Below, one piece after another: positions 1 to 8,660 of a stretch of DNA of 45,819 nt. Origin of the DNA: Bacilli bacterium. Its GTDB lineage: Bacteria > Bacillota_I > Bacilli_A > ML615J-28 > CAG-698. The notes below the pieces were generated by a model. It was not told the DNA's origin and searched no databases. It was given only the letters and a program-made list of their open reading frames with translations. Both the position numbers and the translations under genes were made by a program. Each line of letters begins with the position of its first letter. Within the stretch, counting starts at the first letter, position 1. The DNA is taken from positions 1-45,819 of the forward strand of contig JAQUZE010000010.1 of assembly GCA_028691515.1 (NCBI GenBank), given 5' to 3'.

Positions 1-8
1 AGATACAA

Positions 9-1109
9 ATGAATATAACAAAACTACAAGCCGATAAAATCAAAGATGAAATCCTATATTATTTAAAATATGATAAATTTCTCAATGAGATTGATAAGAA
101 TAGTTTATTATCTATTGTTGAAGAATTATCTTCTTTTAAAGTTTGGGATTATAAACCTAATCTTAATAATTGGCCTAGCATTATCAAAGATTATTTTATC
201 TCTCATACTGATCATTTAGGTAATGTTGTTTCATTAGAACATCATGCGTTTAATAATTATGAAGTAAAAAAGTACCTGAGATACTTTAAAGAAATAGAAC
301 ATTTGTTTATCAGCAAACTAATGGAGTATGATAAACCATTATACTATTTAGATGTAGATAATACCTTGACTGATAATGCTTATCTTTCACCAGCAAAGAT
401 TGATTTTATTAGTAACTGGGAAAATAAAAAGAATATTATTTTAAATACTGGAAAAGTGTCAGCATCGATAATGAATGTAATAGATGCTTGTAATCTTCAT
501 AATAATTATTATGCTTGCCTAAATGGTTCTGTTATTGCAAAAGAAGGGACTTTTGAAATAATTGATCGTCTTGGAAGTATATCAGAAAGTATTATTAATG
601 ATTTAAATAAAACTAATATTAATTATATTACTTATTATGAGAATCAAATTCATGTTATAAAAGAATTAAATGATGAAAATATATATTTTTTAAAAAAATA
701 TAATGAATGGTTTATTGATAAAAAGAAACCAACAGATTATCAGCGTATTATTAAAATATTAACTTTCATTCATGAGAATGAACCTGAAAAAGAAAATATT
801 GTTCGTAAGATTGTTATGAAGCATCCACATTTAATTTCTGTAAGAACAGCTGAGCATTGTTTTGAAATTTTAAATAAAGATCAGCATAAAGGCAATAGTG
901 TTAAGCGAATTGCTGAATATATGAATAAGTATTATCGCTGTTCTGTTGGTGTTGGTGATAGTATGAATGATTTAAGAATGCTTGATTATGTTGGTTATCC
1001 TTATGTTGTTAGTAATGTTAGCTTAGAACTTAAAAAATATGATTTTTCGATTGTTGAGGGATCAAGAGATAAAGATATTGTAAATATTTTAAATAAATAT
1101 TCAAAATAA
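9..1109 (+). CDS. HAD-superfamily (Cof-type) phosphatase with N-terminal extension
   Basis: A predicted cytosolic HAD hydrolase that would dephosphorylate a small phosphorylated metabolite; the substrate cannot be told. HAD motif I is DVDNT at residues 115-119, carrying the nucleophile and acid/base Asp pair. Motif II is the Thr in LNTGK, the motif III Lys is near NKDQHKGNS, and motif IV is GDSMNDL. The C-terminal layout, with a cap between motifs II and III, is that of Cof/YidA-type IIB enzymes. About 110 residues precede motif I, where the family usually begins almost at the motif; this extension is helical and not recognised. Only eight bases lie upstream of the ATG and no ribosome binding site is visible, so the true start may lie outside the window. 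The next gene follows after 32 bp on the same strand. The superfamily is clear; the specificity is unknown. Confidence 0.8.
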   Translation: MNITKLQADKIKDEILYYLKYDKFLNEIDKNSLLSIVEELSSFKVWDYKPNLNNWPSIIKDYFISHTDHLGNVVSLEHHAFNNYEVKKYLRYFKEIEHLFISKLMEYDKPLYYLDVDNTLTDNAYLSPAKIDFISNWENKKNIILNTGKVSASIMNVIDACNLHNNYYACLNGSVIAKEGTFEIIDRLGSISESIINDLNKTNINYITYYENQIHVIKELNDENIYFLKKYNEWFIDKKKPTDYQRIIKILTFIHENEPEKENIVRKIVMKHPHLISVRTAEHCFEILNKDQHKGNSVKRIAEYMNKYYRCSVGVGDSMNDLRMLDYVGYPYVVSNVSLELKKYDFSIVEGSRDKDIVNILNKYSK

Positions 1110-1141
1110 ATGTAATTATGTATTAGGAATGGATTTAAATC

Positions 1142-2503
1142 ATGAAGGAAATAAATAAAGATAAAATAATATCAATTGCAACATTATTATTAAGTGCCTT
1201 GTTGGCAGTTATTACTAAAGATTTGTCACCACTATTAAGATTTATTACTGTTGGGGTTATTGTTTTATTTGCTCTTTGCTATTTTATATATAGTATTTTA
1301 AGTGCAATTAAAATTAGAAATAGCATTAGCAGTACTGCTATTATTGCTAAAAGTAAAAAGTATATTAATTATTTATATAAATTATGTAAGGCAAATGAAA
1401 AGAATCTTAAAAAACATGCTGCTGCTAATGAACTAAAAACAATTGAAAAATTAAACAATAAAATAGTTAGAAAATTAACAGGTAAAAAAGTTGATTTAAA
1501 TAGTAAAAACAAACAGTTAAAAAATTTAGAAAATAAATTAAATATTAAAATTTCATCTTACCGTAATTTAAAGGCGGAAAAGTATCAACTTTTAAGAGAG
1601 GACAAGTTAATAATTAAATTTGCTAAGAAGTTAAATGGTGAGCAGAATTTACGAATATCTAAAGAAATTATCGCGGGTATTCGGGATTTGAATAGAATAT
1701 TATTACAGATTGATCAACATAAACTGAGAATAAAATTTGGTCAATATGTTGTTAAGTATACTGACGATGAATTTATTCAACTAGAAGCTTATATCGATTA
1801 TATTGGGTGGACCAACATTCTTACTGGCCATATTAATAAAGGTTATAAGTCTATAATGATAGCTATTGGATTAATTGATGAGCGTATTGGTGAAGGAGAA
1901 AGTATTCCTAAAAATATGTCTACTGAAGACTATTGTCAATATTTATTTTTAAAGGCAAGAGCTTATCGCCATTTAGGTACTACTTATTACACTTATACAT
2001 CCAAACAAATTGATCCAATAAAATATTTAAATAAAGCATTAGAAGTTGTTAATAATAATATTTTTATAAATGAATATAGAGAAAAAAATGATCAGTGTCA
2101 AAATAAATATAAAAAACTAAAATTAGGAATTGAGAATAATCTTTTGCTAGCAAAATATTATTCTCTTAAGAAGTCTCTTAATAATAAAAGTATAAATTTA
2201 AATAATTATTCTTTAGACAGTTTAATTGAAGAAATTAATCAAAAGATTAATGAAACAAATAATATGAAGAAAATTGATAAACATCGACTTATTAAATTAT
2301 TAGTTTTGAAGAATCAAATATTAATGAATTATAAGGATAATAGGTTTTTAAACGAAGAAGAGTTAGTAAACAATTTTAAAACGATTCAGCATATTTTTGA
2401 AGACAATATTAATTTTGATGATGCGATGGAAGTTTTTATTAAACAAAAGGTTCAGTTTGTTTACAATGATGTTTTAAAAATTATTATGGAAAAAGAAGAT
2501 TGA
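1142..2503 (+). CDS. Unrecognised membrane-anchored coiled-coil protein
   Basis: I do not recognise this 453-residue protein. Two hydrophobic segments (about residues 10-27 and 33-55) lie at the N terminus. A strongly basic, Lys/Asn-rich stretch follows (about 65-170) whose heptad-like Leu/Ile pattern suggests a coiled coil. The middle (about 210-300) has paired helices such as LKARAYRHLGTTYYTY and LNKALEVVNNN that look like TPR or another alpha-solenoid. It probably sits in the membrane with the large C-terminal part in the cytosol, given the positive charge after the second segment. It follows the HAD gene by 32 bp and could be cotranscribed. A weak AGGAA lies 12 bases before the ATG. It ends in TGA. 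Confidence 0.6.
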   Translation: MKEINKDKIISIATLLLSALLAVITKDLSPLLRFITVGVIVLFALCYFIYSILSAIKIRNSISSTAIIAKSKKYINYLYKLCKANEKNLKKHAAANELKTIEKLNNKIVRKLTGKKVDLNSKNKQLKNLENKLNIKISSYRNLKAEKYQLLREDKLIIKFAKKLNGEQNLRISKEIIAGIRDLNRILLQIDQHKLRIKFGQYVVKYTDDEFIQLEAYIDYIGWTNILTGHINKGYKSIMIAIGLIDERIGEGESIPKNMSTEDYCQYLFLKARAYRHLGTTYYTYTSKQIDPIKYLNKALEVVNNNIFINEYREKNDQCQNKYKKLKLGIENNLLLAKYYSLKKSLNNKSINLNNYSLDSLIEEINQKINETNNMKKIDKHRLIKLLVLKNQILMNYKDNRFLNEEELVNNFKTIQHIFEDNINFDDAMEVFIKQKVQFVYNDVLKIIMEKED

Positions 2504-2736
2504 ATAATAAAAACTTATATTAAATAAAATATTAAGGATAATCTTAAAAATAATATTGTAAAAGCAATATATAGTAAATCAAAATTATTCAATAATTGTA
2601 GAAAAAATTAAAGCAAGTAAAATTGTTGAATAAATATATAATAATTAATTAAATAAATTTAACTAATAAAAGGATATAATTTTATTTTATTAAATATTTA
2701 TAAATTACTAAAATAATTAATGTGAGGAGTAAAATA

Positions 2737-3375
2737 ATGATTAATAGAGGATTTGTGTATGTTTTAACAAATCCTAGTTTTAGAGATGATTGGGTAAAAA
2801 TTGGTAAAAGTAAAAGACTTCCAGAAGTAAGAGGAAGAGAACTTTATAACACGGCAGTTCCATTACCATACGAAATTTATGCTACATTACAAACAGAAAA
2901 GTATAATGAAGCTGAACGTATGATTCATAGAAGTATAGATAGAATCTCGGATCTTAGAATTAATAAAGGACGTGAATTTTTTAATATTGCTCCAGAAGCA
3001 GCTTATGAAATATTAGCCGACATAAAGGAATTATTAGGTGACGAAGCGATATTAGAATTAAAAGGAGATAATGTTGAAGTAGCAAAAGAAGTAAGAAAAG
3101 GGACCAAAAGAAAAGTTAGCCAACAATTTGATTTCTATTCAAGAGGCGTTAAAGAAGGGGATGTAATAAGATTTATTGGTGATGAGACAATTACTGCAAT
3201 TGTCGCTAGTGATAGACAAGTTTTATTTGAAAATGAGAAATGGTATTTATCTCCTCTAGTTAGAGAATTATATACAAGACAGGGTAATGTAAGTTCAAGT
3301 GGAGCATATCAAGGACCAGCATATTTTACTTTCGAGGGAACAAAATTAACTGAGTTATCAATTATTGAAGAATAA
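2737..3375 (+). CDS. T5orf172 / GIY-YIG-like domain protein
   Basis: The 212-residue protein begins with a T5orf172-type module of the GIY-YIG nuclease superfamily: GFVYVLTNPS, then WVKIGKSKRLPEVRGREL, then a conserved Glu in EAERMIHR and a GREFF motif. Proteins of this type are putative endonucleases or DNA-binding factors, often found in phages and restriction islands. The C-terminal third (WYLSPLVRELY, SSGAYQGPAYFTFEG) resembles the small DUF4357- or RAMA-like modules that accompany such nucleases; this is tentative. I chose the ATG at 2737 because GAGGAG ends seven bases before it; a GTG at 2722 in the same frame would overlap that site. No methylase or phage gene is adjacent, so it is an orphan. 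Confidence 0.7.
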   Translation: MINRGFVYVLTNPSFRDDWVKIGKSKRLPEVRGRELYNTAVPLPYEIYATLQTEKYNEAERMIHRSIDRISDLRINKGREFFNIAPEAAYEILADIKELLGDEAILELKGDNVEVAKEVRKGTKRKVSQQFDFYSRGVKEGDVIRFIGDETITAIVASDRQVLFENEKWYLSPLVRELYTRQGNVSSSGAYQGPAYFTFEGTKLTELSIIEE

Positions 3376-3426
3376 TTTATATTATTTTTATATATAATTA
3401 TATAATAAAAGAAATAACAATAAATA

Positions 3427-3448
3427 ACCGCTACTTGCGGTCTTTTAT
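3427..3448 (+). terminator. Intrinsic terminator after T5orf172 gene
   Basis: A short CCGC/GCGG stem with a TACTT loop is followed by TCTTTTATTT. It lies about 50 bases after the stop at 3375 and before the separate YwaF-like gene. The stem is only four strong pairs plus flanking A/T pairs, so efficiency may be modest. Confidence 0.55.
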
Positions 3449-3568
3449 TTGGAATTTAAAATGAATTTATATATTAATAAGTTTTACTTCTTGTTTTGTA
3501 ATAAAAATTATCTTGACTATTTATTAAATAGTAGTAAAATATTAGAAATCAATTTAAGGAGTTTCAGT

Positions 3569-4402
3569 ATGGACTTATTACATAATATTTTTTCTATAAT
3601 TGATTGGGTTATGACAACTCCTAGTCATTATGGATTGTTTCATATTATTTCAGTAATAATTTTGTTTATTATATTAATTATTATTGCAAAAGGAATTAAA
3701 ATTAATAAAGAAAAAACAGTTAAAATCATATTAATTGTTTTTTCAACATTAATGTTATTATTTGAAATTATAAAACAAGGATTATTTACTCATGTTGAAT
3801 CAGCATATCAATGGTATGCTTTTCCTTTCCAATTTTGTTCAACTCCAATGTATATAGCCCCTTTAGCATTGATTATTAAAAATGGGAAATTAAAAGATGC
3901 ATTATACTCGTTTTTAGCATTTTATGGTCTTTTTGGAGGTCTTGCTGTTATAATTTATCCAGGTGATGTATTTACAAGTTTAGTTATGATTAATATTCAA
4001 ACAATGGTTCATCATTCGGGAATGATCATTATGGGATCAGTTATTATTATGGCTCAAATGGTTAAATTTGATTTCAAAAGTTTATTAAAAGGAACTTATG
4101 TATTTTTAGTTTTAGCAGCAATTGCTCAGCTGTTAAATTATGTATTTTATTATGCTGAAGTTGGAACTTTTAATATGTTTTTTATTAGTCCTTTTGGGAC
4201 TAATGATTTTCCGATATTATCAAACATACAAAAAAATGCACCCTATTTTGTTTTCTTATTATCCTATATTTTAGGCTTTATTTTAGTTGCTTTTATTTTT
4301 CAAAAATTGTGTTTAATATTGCAAAAACTACATTATCTTATTCACATTAATTCTTTGAAAAACAAGGAAGAGAAACCTCAGCTTAATAATTATTTAAAGT
4401 AG
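3569..4402 (+). CDS. YwaF/TIGR02206-like integral membrane protein
   Basis: A 277-residue polytopic membrane protein with about seven hydrophobic helices. It fits the YwaF (TIGR02206, TMEM164-related) family: the FPFQFCSTPMY segment, the LYSFLAFYGLFGGLAVIIYP helix, the NIQTMVHHSGM motif with paired histidines, and a late SPFGTNDFPIL loop. The bacterial family has no firmly assigned function; the eukaryotic relative TMEM164 is reported as an acyltransferase, which makes the conserved Cys and His residues of interest. The ATG at 3569 is preceded by AAGGAG with good spacing. Upstream ATGs at 3449 and 3461 give a hydrophilic, family-atypical leader and have no binding site. It appears to be monocistronic. 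Confidence 0.75.
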   Translation: MDLLHNIFSIIDWVMTTPSHYGLFHIISVIILFIILIIIAKGIKINKEKTVKIILIVFSTLMLLFEIIKQGLFTHVESAYQWYAFPFQFCSTPMYIAPLALIIKNGKLKDALYSFLAFYGLFGGLAVIIYPGDVFTSLVMINIQTMVHHSGMIIMGSVIIMAQMVKFDFKSLLKGTYVFLVLAAIAQLLNYVFYYAEVGTFNMFFISPFGTNDFPILSNIQKNAPYFVFLLSYILGFILVAFIFQKLCLILQKLHYLIHINSLKNKEEKPQLNNYLK

Positions 4403-4430
4403 AGTTATATACTTTACTTTTTTTTAGATA
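4396..4430 (+). terminator. Possible weak terminator after YwaF-like gene
   Basis: AAAGTA and TACTTT arms flank a short A/T loop and are followed by ACTTTTTTTT. The hairpin begins at the end of the coding sequence. The stem is all A/T except one G-C pair, so confidence is low. The rest of the 4403-4703 gap is A/T-rich sequence in which I see nothing else. Confidence 0.35.
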
Positions 4431-4703
4431 ATAAGATTTCTTTTAAAAAATTTTTATTTATGGGAAGAAACATATAGTGAGAAATAAAATTTTTTTTATT
4501 TTTATTAATATAATTTCTAGTTTACATAGTGTTAAAAGATTAAATAAAATCTCATAAGAATAAAAGTGTATCTTCGAATTATAAAAGTATATTTAATATT
4601 CTAAAAATTAGTAGACAATAAATAATAGATTTATATTAGGAATTAAAATTATAAAAAGCACATAAAATATACAAATTATTAATAATGTTCTTAAAATGAT
4701 TTC

Positions 4704-4732
4704 TTGACTTTTAATATACAAAGTTATACTAT
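4704..4732 (+). promoter_or_regulatory. arsR operon promoter
   Basis: TTGACT (4704-4709) and TACTAT (4727-4732) are separated by 17 bases, an excellent sigma-A-type promoter. It lies just upstream of the ArsR gene, and its -10 element abuts the palindromic operator. Confidence 0.8.
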
Positions 4733-4767
4733 ATAGATAGTTATCTATATAGATAATAGTCTATATA
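4731..4767. promoter_or_regulatory. Palindromic ArsR-type operator
   Basis: The perfect inverted repeat ATATAGATA-GT-TATCTATAT spans 4731-4750, overlapping the end of the -10 element and the expected transcription start. A second, looser copy, TATAGA-TAATAG-TCTATA, follows at about 4749-4766. ArsR/SmtB repressors bind such A/T-rich 12-2-12-like palindromes near the start of their own operon, so autorepression is the simplest reading. Confidence 0.7.
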
Positions 4768-4783
4768 TTATTTGGAGGAATTT

Positions 4784-5077
4784 ATGGAAAGAGAAGTAGC
4801 ATCATTATTTAAGGCATTAAGTGATGAAAATAGACTTGTTATTTTAAAAAGGTTAATTGAAGGTGAAACTTGTGGGTGTACAATAATTGATAATTTATCA
4901 ATTAGTCAACCTACTCTTTCTTATCATTTAAATATTTTAAATGATGTTGGTTTAACTAAAACTAAAAAAGAAGGTAATTGGAAAAAACATTATGTTCAAA
5001 TGAATGTTATTGATAATTTGATTGAATATTTAGTTAATTTAAGAAATTTAGAAAGTAAATGTAAGATTAATGATTAA
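4784..5077 (+). CDS. ArsR/SmtB-family metalloid-responsive repressor
   Basis: A 97-residue winged-helix repressor. The fold is clear from LFKALSDENRLVILKRL, the recognition helix SQPTLSYHLNIL and the wing KKEGNWKKHYV. Cysteines at 30 and 32 (ETCGC) sit where the ArsR ELCVC metalloid motif lies on helix 3. A third Cys at 93 near the C terminus could complete a trigonal As(III)/Sb(III) site. It should dissociate from the operator just upstream when metalloid binds. I chose the ATG at 4784 because GGAGGA lies five bases before it; an in-frame TTG at 4772 would sit inside that site. The gene overlaps the permease gene by eight bases, so the pair is translationally coupled. Confidence 0.88.
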   Translation: MEREVASLFKALSDENRLVILKRLIEGETCGCTIIDNLSISQPTLSYHLNILNDVGLTKTKKEGNWKKHYVQMNVIDNLIEYLVNLRNLESKCKIND

Positions 5078-6092
5078 AAATATATTTAGTTGGTTGAATG
5101 ATCAATTATTAAAGATGAAGTGGCTTGAAGATATTATTAATTGGTTATTTAGTGACTTATTTGGAATAAATGAAGAGTCATTACTTTTTAAAAGTTTATC
5201 TTTCTTTGTATACGATGTAATTAAAATATTTATATTATTATCTGTTTTGATTTTTTTAGCATCTTATATTCAGTCTTATTTTAGTCCTGAAAGAACTAGG
5301 AAGATTTTAAGTAAGTTTAAAGGAATTTGGGCAAATATAATTAGCGCATTACTTGGTACTTTAACTCCCTTTTGTTCGTGTTCTTCAATACCAATATTTA
5401 TTGGTTTTACTAAAGCAGGATTACCAATTGGAGTTACATTTTCTTTTTTGATATCATCTCCATTAGTAGATCTTGCTTCAATCTTGTTGCTTGCTAACTT
5501 TTTTGGGTGGAAAATAGCTCTTGCATATGTAGTTGTTGGTTTAGTTATTGCTGTTATAGGTGGATCATTAATAAGTATATTTAAAATGGAAAAATATGTA
5601 GAATCATTTATAACTGAAAAACAAGATAATGTAGAGTATCAAGAAATAGAAGAAGTTAAATTAACAAAAAAAGATAGAGTTAAGTATTCATTTCAGCAAG
5701 TAAAAGAAATTATTCGAAAAGTTTGGTTATATATACTAATTGGGGTAGGAATTGGAGCAATTATTCATGGATTTATTCCTCAAAGTTTTGTTGAAAGTAT
5801 TTTGGGATCAAAAAATCCATTTTCTGTAATTTTGGCTACAATAGTAGGTATTCCAATGTATGCAGATATTTTTGGAACTCTTCCGATAGCAGAAGCGCTA
5901 ATTTTAAAAGGTGTGGGGATTGGAACAGCTTTATCATTTATGATGGCTGTAACTGCTTTATCGTTACCTTCAATTATAATGTTGAAAAAAGTTGTTAAGA
6001 CTAAGTTATTATTAACATTTATGGGAATTGTTATAATTGGAATTATTGTAATGGGATATTTATTCAATTTTATTGGGTATTTATTTATATAA
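5070..6092 (+). CDS. ArsP/COG0701-family permease
   Basis: A 340-residue membrane protein of the ArsP (DUF318, COG0701) permease family with about eight to ten helices. The hallmark is TPFCSCSSIP at about 100-108, with Cys102 and Cys104; a GLPIGVTFSFLISSPLVD stretch follows, and a second repeat-like half carries GIPMYADIFGTLPIAEAL. Characterised ArsP proteins export trivalent organoarsenicals, and other members go with copper or unknown cargo. Coupling to an ArsR gene supports metalloid efflux. The start codon overlaps the arsR stop (ATGATTAA), which implies reinitiation, since the upstream binding site is poor. A charged, cytosol-facing linker lies at about 175-210. Confidence 0.85.
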   Translation: MIKNIFSWLNDQLLKMKWLEDIINWLFSDLFGINEESLLFKSLSFFVYDVIKIFILLSVLIFLASYIQSYFSPERTRKILSKFKGIWANIISALLGTLTPFCSCSSIPIFIGFTKAGLPIGVTFSFLISSPLVDLASILLLANFFGWKIALAYVVVGLVIAVIGGSLISIFKMEKYVESFITEKQDNVEYQEIEEVKLTKKDRVKYSFQQVKEIIRKVWLYILIGVGIGAIIHGFIPQSFVESILGSKNPFSVILATIVGIPMYADIFGTLPIAEALILKGVGIGTALSFMMAVTALSLPSIIMLKKVVKTKLLLTFMGIVIIGIIVMGYLFNFIGYLFI

Positions 6093-6110
6093 TGAAAAAA
6101 GGAGAAAATT

Positions 6111-6347
6111 ATGGAAATTAAAGTATTAGGAAGTGGCTGTAAAAATTGTAAGAAATTACTAGAAAATGTTAATCAAAGTCTAGAGGAGTTAAATTTAAAA
6201 GCAAATGTTTTATATATAACTGATTATATAGAGATTGCAAATACGGGATTACTTAGGACACCTGGATTAATGATTAATGGTAAGATTGTATCATCTGGAA
6301 AAGTTCTCTCTGTTAATGAAATAAAACAATTAATTGCTAGTAAATAA
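6111..6347 (+). CDS. Small thioredoxin-like protein (redox-active disulfide protein 2 type)
   Basis: A 78-residue minimal thioredoxin fold with a CKNC active site at residues 10-13 and a cis-Pro segment RTPGLMING. It matches the TIGR00412 / thioredoxin_3 type often linked to COG0701 permeases. It is the third gene of the operon, 18 bp after the permease, with AAGGAG before its ATG. A likely role is thiol reduction or delivery of the metalloid to the CxC-bearing permease; this is an inference from context. A strong terminator follows. Confidence 0.85.
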   Translation: MEIKVLGSGCKNCKKLLENVNQSLEELNLKANVLYITDYIEIANTGLLRTPGLMINGKIVSSGKVLSVNEIKQLIASK

Positions 6348-6354
6348 AAATAAG

Positions 6355-6389
6355 AGCACAAAGAATTTAAAAATCTTTGTGCTTTTTTT
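6355..6389 (+). terminator. Strong intrinsic terminator of the ars operon
   Basis: A perfect ten-base stem, AGCACAAAGA/TCTTTGTGCT, with a nine-base loop is followed directly by a run of six Ts. It ends the arsR-permease-thioredoxin operon. Confidence 0.9.
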
Positions 6390-6456
6390 AATTCTTTGAT
6401 TATATATTTATTTAAATAATTATTAATAAAGTTTTCAGATTAATTTTTTTATAATA

Positions 6457-6485
6457 TTGATATTGCATTATAAATGTAGTATAAT
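6457..6485 (+). promoter_or_regulatory. hppA promoter
   Basis: TTGATA (6457-6462) and a perfect TATAAT (6480-6485) are 17 bases apart, placing transcription start near 6492. It lies about 30 bases upstream of the pyrophosphatase start. No operator is evident, and constitutive expression is plausible. Confidence 0.8.
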
Positions 6486-6516
6486 AATTATAATTTGTTG
6501 TAAAAGGAGATGCATG

Positions 6517-8622
6517 ATGGGAAACGAATTATTATTAGTTTTAGTTATTGGTGCTACCCTTATTAGTATTGGGTATGCAATTATTTTGCTTACAAAAATT
6601 AGAAAAGCAAAAGTTAATCATCCTAAGATTAAAGAAATATCTTCATATATTAAGGAAGGAACATTTGCATTCTTAAAAAAAGAATATACAATTATTTTGT
6701 TCTTTATTATAGGAATAGCTATACTTTTAACTGCTTTAGGATTTATTCCAGCATTAAAAAATGCTGAAGGGATAGGTTATAAAGCTGCTATATGTTTCTT
6801 AGTTGGAGCTGGATTTTCTGGATTAACTGGTTTCTTAGGAATGTTATCTGGGATTAAGTCAAATGGTTTAACTGCAGAGGCTGCAGATACTGGGGGAATG
6901 GGCAAATCTTTAAAAGCTGCATTTACTGGTGGTGCTGTTGTTGGATTATCTGTTGTTGGTTTTGGTTTATTAGGACTTAGTGGCTTATTTTATTTATTTT
7001 ATAAAATATCTGGAAGTTTACAAGTAGCTGCACAAGTAGTTGTTGGATATGGTTTAGGAGCTTCTTTGGTTGCTTTATTTGCGAGAGTTGGTGGAGGTAT
7101 TTATACTAAAGCTGCTGATGTTGGCGCTGACTTAGTTGGTAAAGTTGAATCTGGAATTCCTGAAGATGATCCTAGAAATCCTGCTGTTATTGCTGATAAT
7201 GTTGGAGACAATGTTGGAGATATTGCTGGAATGGGATCAGATTTAACTGAATCATATGCAGGATCAATAATATCAGCAATTTCAATTGGTGTTGCTGGAA
7301 TTGTTATCGGTGGAGAGCTTTTTACTGATTTGGCTGCAATTTTTCCGTTATTAATTGCTGGTATTGGAGTATTAGCAGCTGTTATCAGCGTAATTATTAT
7401 TCGACTAAAAGAGTGGAAAAACCCTCAAAGAACATTAAGAATTGCTACATATATAGCTGCACTAATCGTACTTGCAGGCTCTTTAGTATTAAGTTTAGTT
7501 TTTTTGAAATCTGTTAATCCTTTTTTTGCTGTTGCAGCAGGAATTATTGTAGGTATTTTCATTGGACAAATTGCTGAATTTTACACATCAGATACATCAA
7601 AAAGTGTTAAAGAAATAGCACATCAATCTCAAACTGGACATGCTACAAATATTATTGCTGGTTTTGGAATTGGTATGAAATCTACTGCACTAACAATTAT
7701 TGTTTTAATGCTAGGAGTTGCTCTTGCATTTATATTCAATGGTATGTATGGAATTGGATTAGCTGCAGTTGGTATGTTATCAACTGTTGGTATTACAGTA
7801 TCTGTTGATGCTTATGGACCAATTGCTGATAATGCTGGTGGAATTGCTGAAATGGCTCATTTAGATCCACATGTAAGAGAAGTAACTAATAAATTAGATT
7901 CTGTAGGAAATACAACTGCAGCTATTGGAAAAGGTTTCTGTATCGGTTCAGCAACACTTACAAGTCTTGCTTTATTTGTTGCCTACGCTCATGCTGCTGA
8001 TTTAGAAATCTTAGTTAATGGAGAACTTACAACAGTTATTAATATTATTAATCCATTAACTATAATTGGATTATTACTTGGTGCTATGCTTCCTTATTTA
8101 TTTTCATCACTTACTATTAATTCAGTTGGTAAAGCAGCTAATAAAATGATAGAAGAAGTAAGACGTCAATTTTCAGATGATCCTGGAATTATGCTAGGAA
8201 CTTCAAAACCTGATTATGCTAAGTGTGTAGATATTTCTACAAGCGCAGCATTAAGAGAAATGATTTTGCCAGGGTTAATTGCAGTTTTATCACCAATTGC
8301 TATTGGATTCTTATTTGGAGCTGAAGCACTTGGAGGATTACTTGTTGGTAGTTTAGCATCAGCATCAATGCTTGCTGTCTTTATGGCTAATGCTGGTGGA
8401 GCTTGGGATAATGCTAAAAAATTAATTGAATCAGGACTTTATGGTGGGAAAAATTCAGAAGCACACAAAGCTGCTGTTACTGGAGATACTGTTGGTGATC
8501 CATTTAAAGATACTGCTGGACCAGCAATGGATATTTTAATTAAATTAATGTCAATTATTTCGTTAATAATTGCTCCTGTTTTAATTGAAGTTACACCATT
8601 ATTCTTAAGTTTATTTCAATAA
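6517..8622 (+). CDS. hppA: K+-dependent membrane ion-translocating pyrophosphatase
   Basis: A 701-residue, roughly sixteen-helix pump that couples pyrophosphate hydrolysis to H+ or Na+ export. The catalytic signature DVGADLVGKVE is present, followed by acidic metal-binding motifs (EDDPRNPAVIADNVGDN, GSDLTESYAGS) and the late DNAKK and GDTVGDPFKDTAGP segments. The GNTTAAIGKG motif carries Ala where K+-independent enzymes have Lys, so the K+-dependent subfamily is indicated. H+ versus Na+ specificity cannot be read with confidence. I chose the second of two adjacent ATGs (6517) because AAGGAG is seven bases before it; 6514 is possible. The gene is monocistronic, with its own promoter and a bidirectional terminator. 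Confidence 0.95.
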   Translation: MGNELLLVLVIGATLISIGYAIILLTKIRKAKVNHPKIKEISSYIKEGTFAFLKKEYTIILFFIIGIAILLTALGFIPALKNAEGIGYKAAICFLVGAGFSGLTGFLGMLSGIKSNGLTAEAADTGGMGKSLKAAFTGGAVVGLSVVGFGLLGLSGLFYLFYKISGSLQVAAQVVVGYGLGASLVALFARVGGGIYTKAADVGADLVGKVESGIPEDDPRNPAVIADNVGDNVGDIAGMGSDLTESYAGSIISAISIGVAGIVIGGELFTDLAAIFPLLIAGIGVLAAVISVIIIRLKEWKNPQRTLRIATYIAALIVLAGSLVLSLVFLKSVNPFFAVAAGIIVGIFIGQIAEFYTSDTSKSVKEIAHQSQTGHATNIIAGFGIGMKSTALTIIVLMLGVALAFIFNGMYGIGLAAVGMLSTVGITVSVDAYGPIADNAGGIAEMAHLDPHVREVTNKLDSVGNTTAAIGKGFCIGSATLTSLALFVAYAHAADLEILVNGELTTVINIINPLTIIGLLLGAMLPYLFSSLTINSVGKAANKMIEEVRRQFSDDPGIMLGTSKPDYAKCVDISTSAALREMILPGLIAVLSPIAIGFLFGAEALGGLLVGSLASASMLAVFMANAGGAWDNAKKLIESGLYGGKNSEAHKAAVTGDTVGDPFKDTAGPAMDILIKLMSIISLIIAPVLIEVTPLFLSLFQ

Positions 8623-8630
8623 TAGTTAAT

Positions 8631-8660
8631 AAAAAAACGGTTCATTACGAACCGTTTTTA
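8631..8660. terminator. Bidirectional terminator between hppA and the minus-strand cassette
   Basis: AAAACGGTTC and GAACCGTTTTT arms flank an ATTAC loop, with A-run and T-run on either side, so it can work on both strands. It separates convergent transcription units. Confidence 0.9.

Noticed and set aside
5780-6067. Minus-strand open frame inside the permease gene
   Set aside because: It is a shadow of the well-supported ArsP-type coding sequence; the Ile/Pro-rich translation has no domain.
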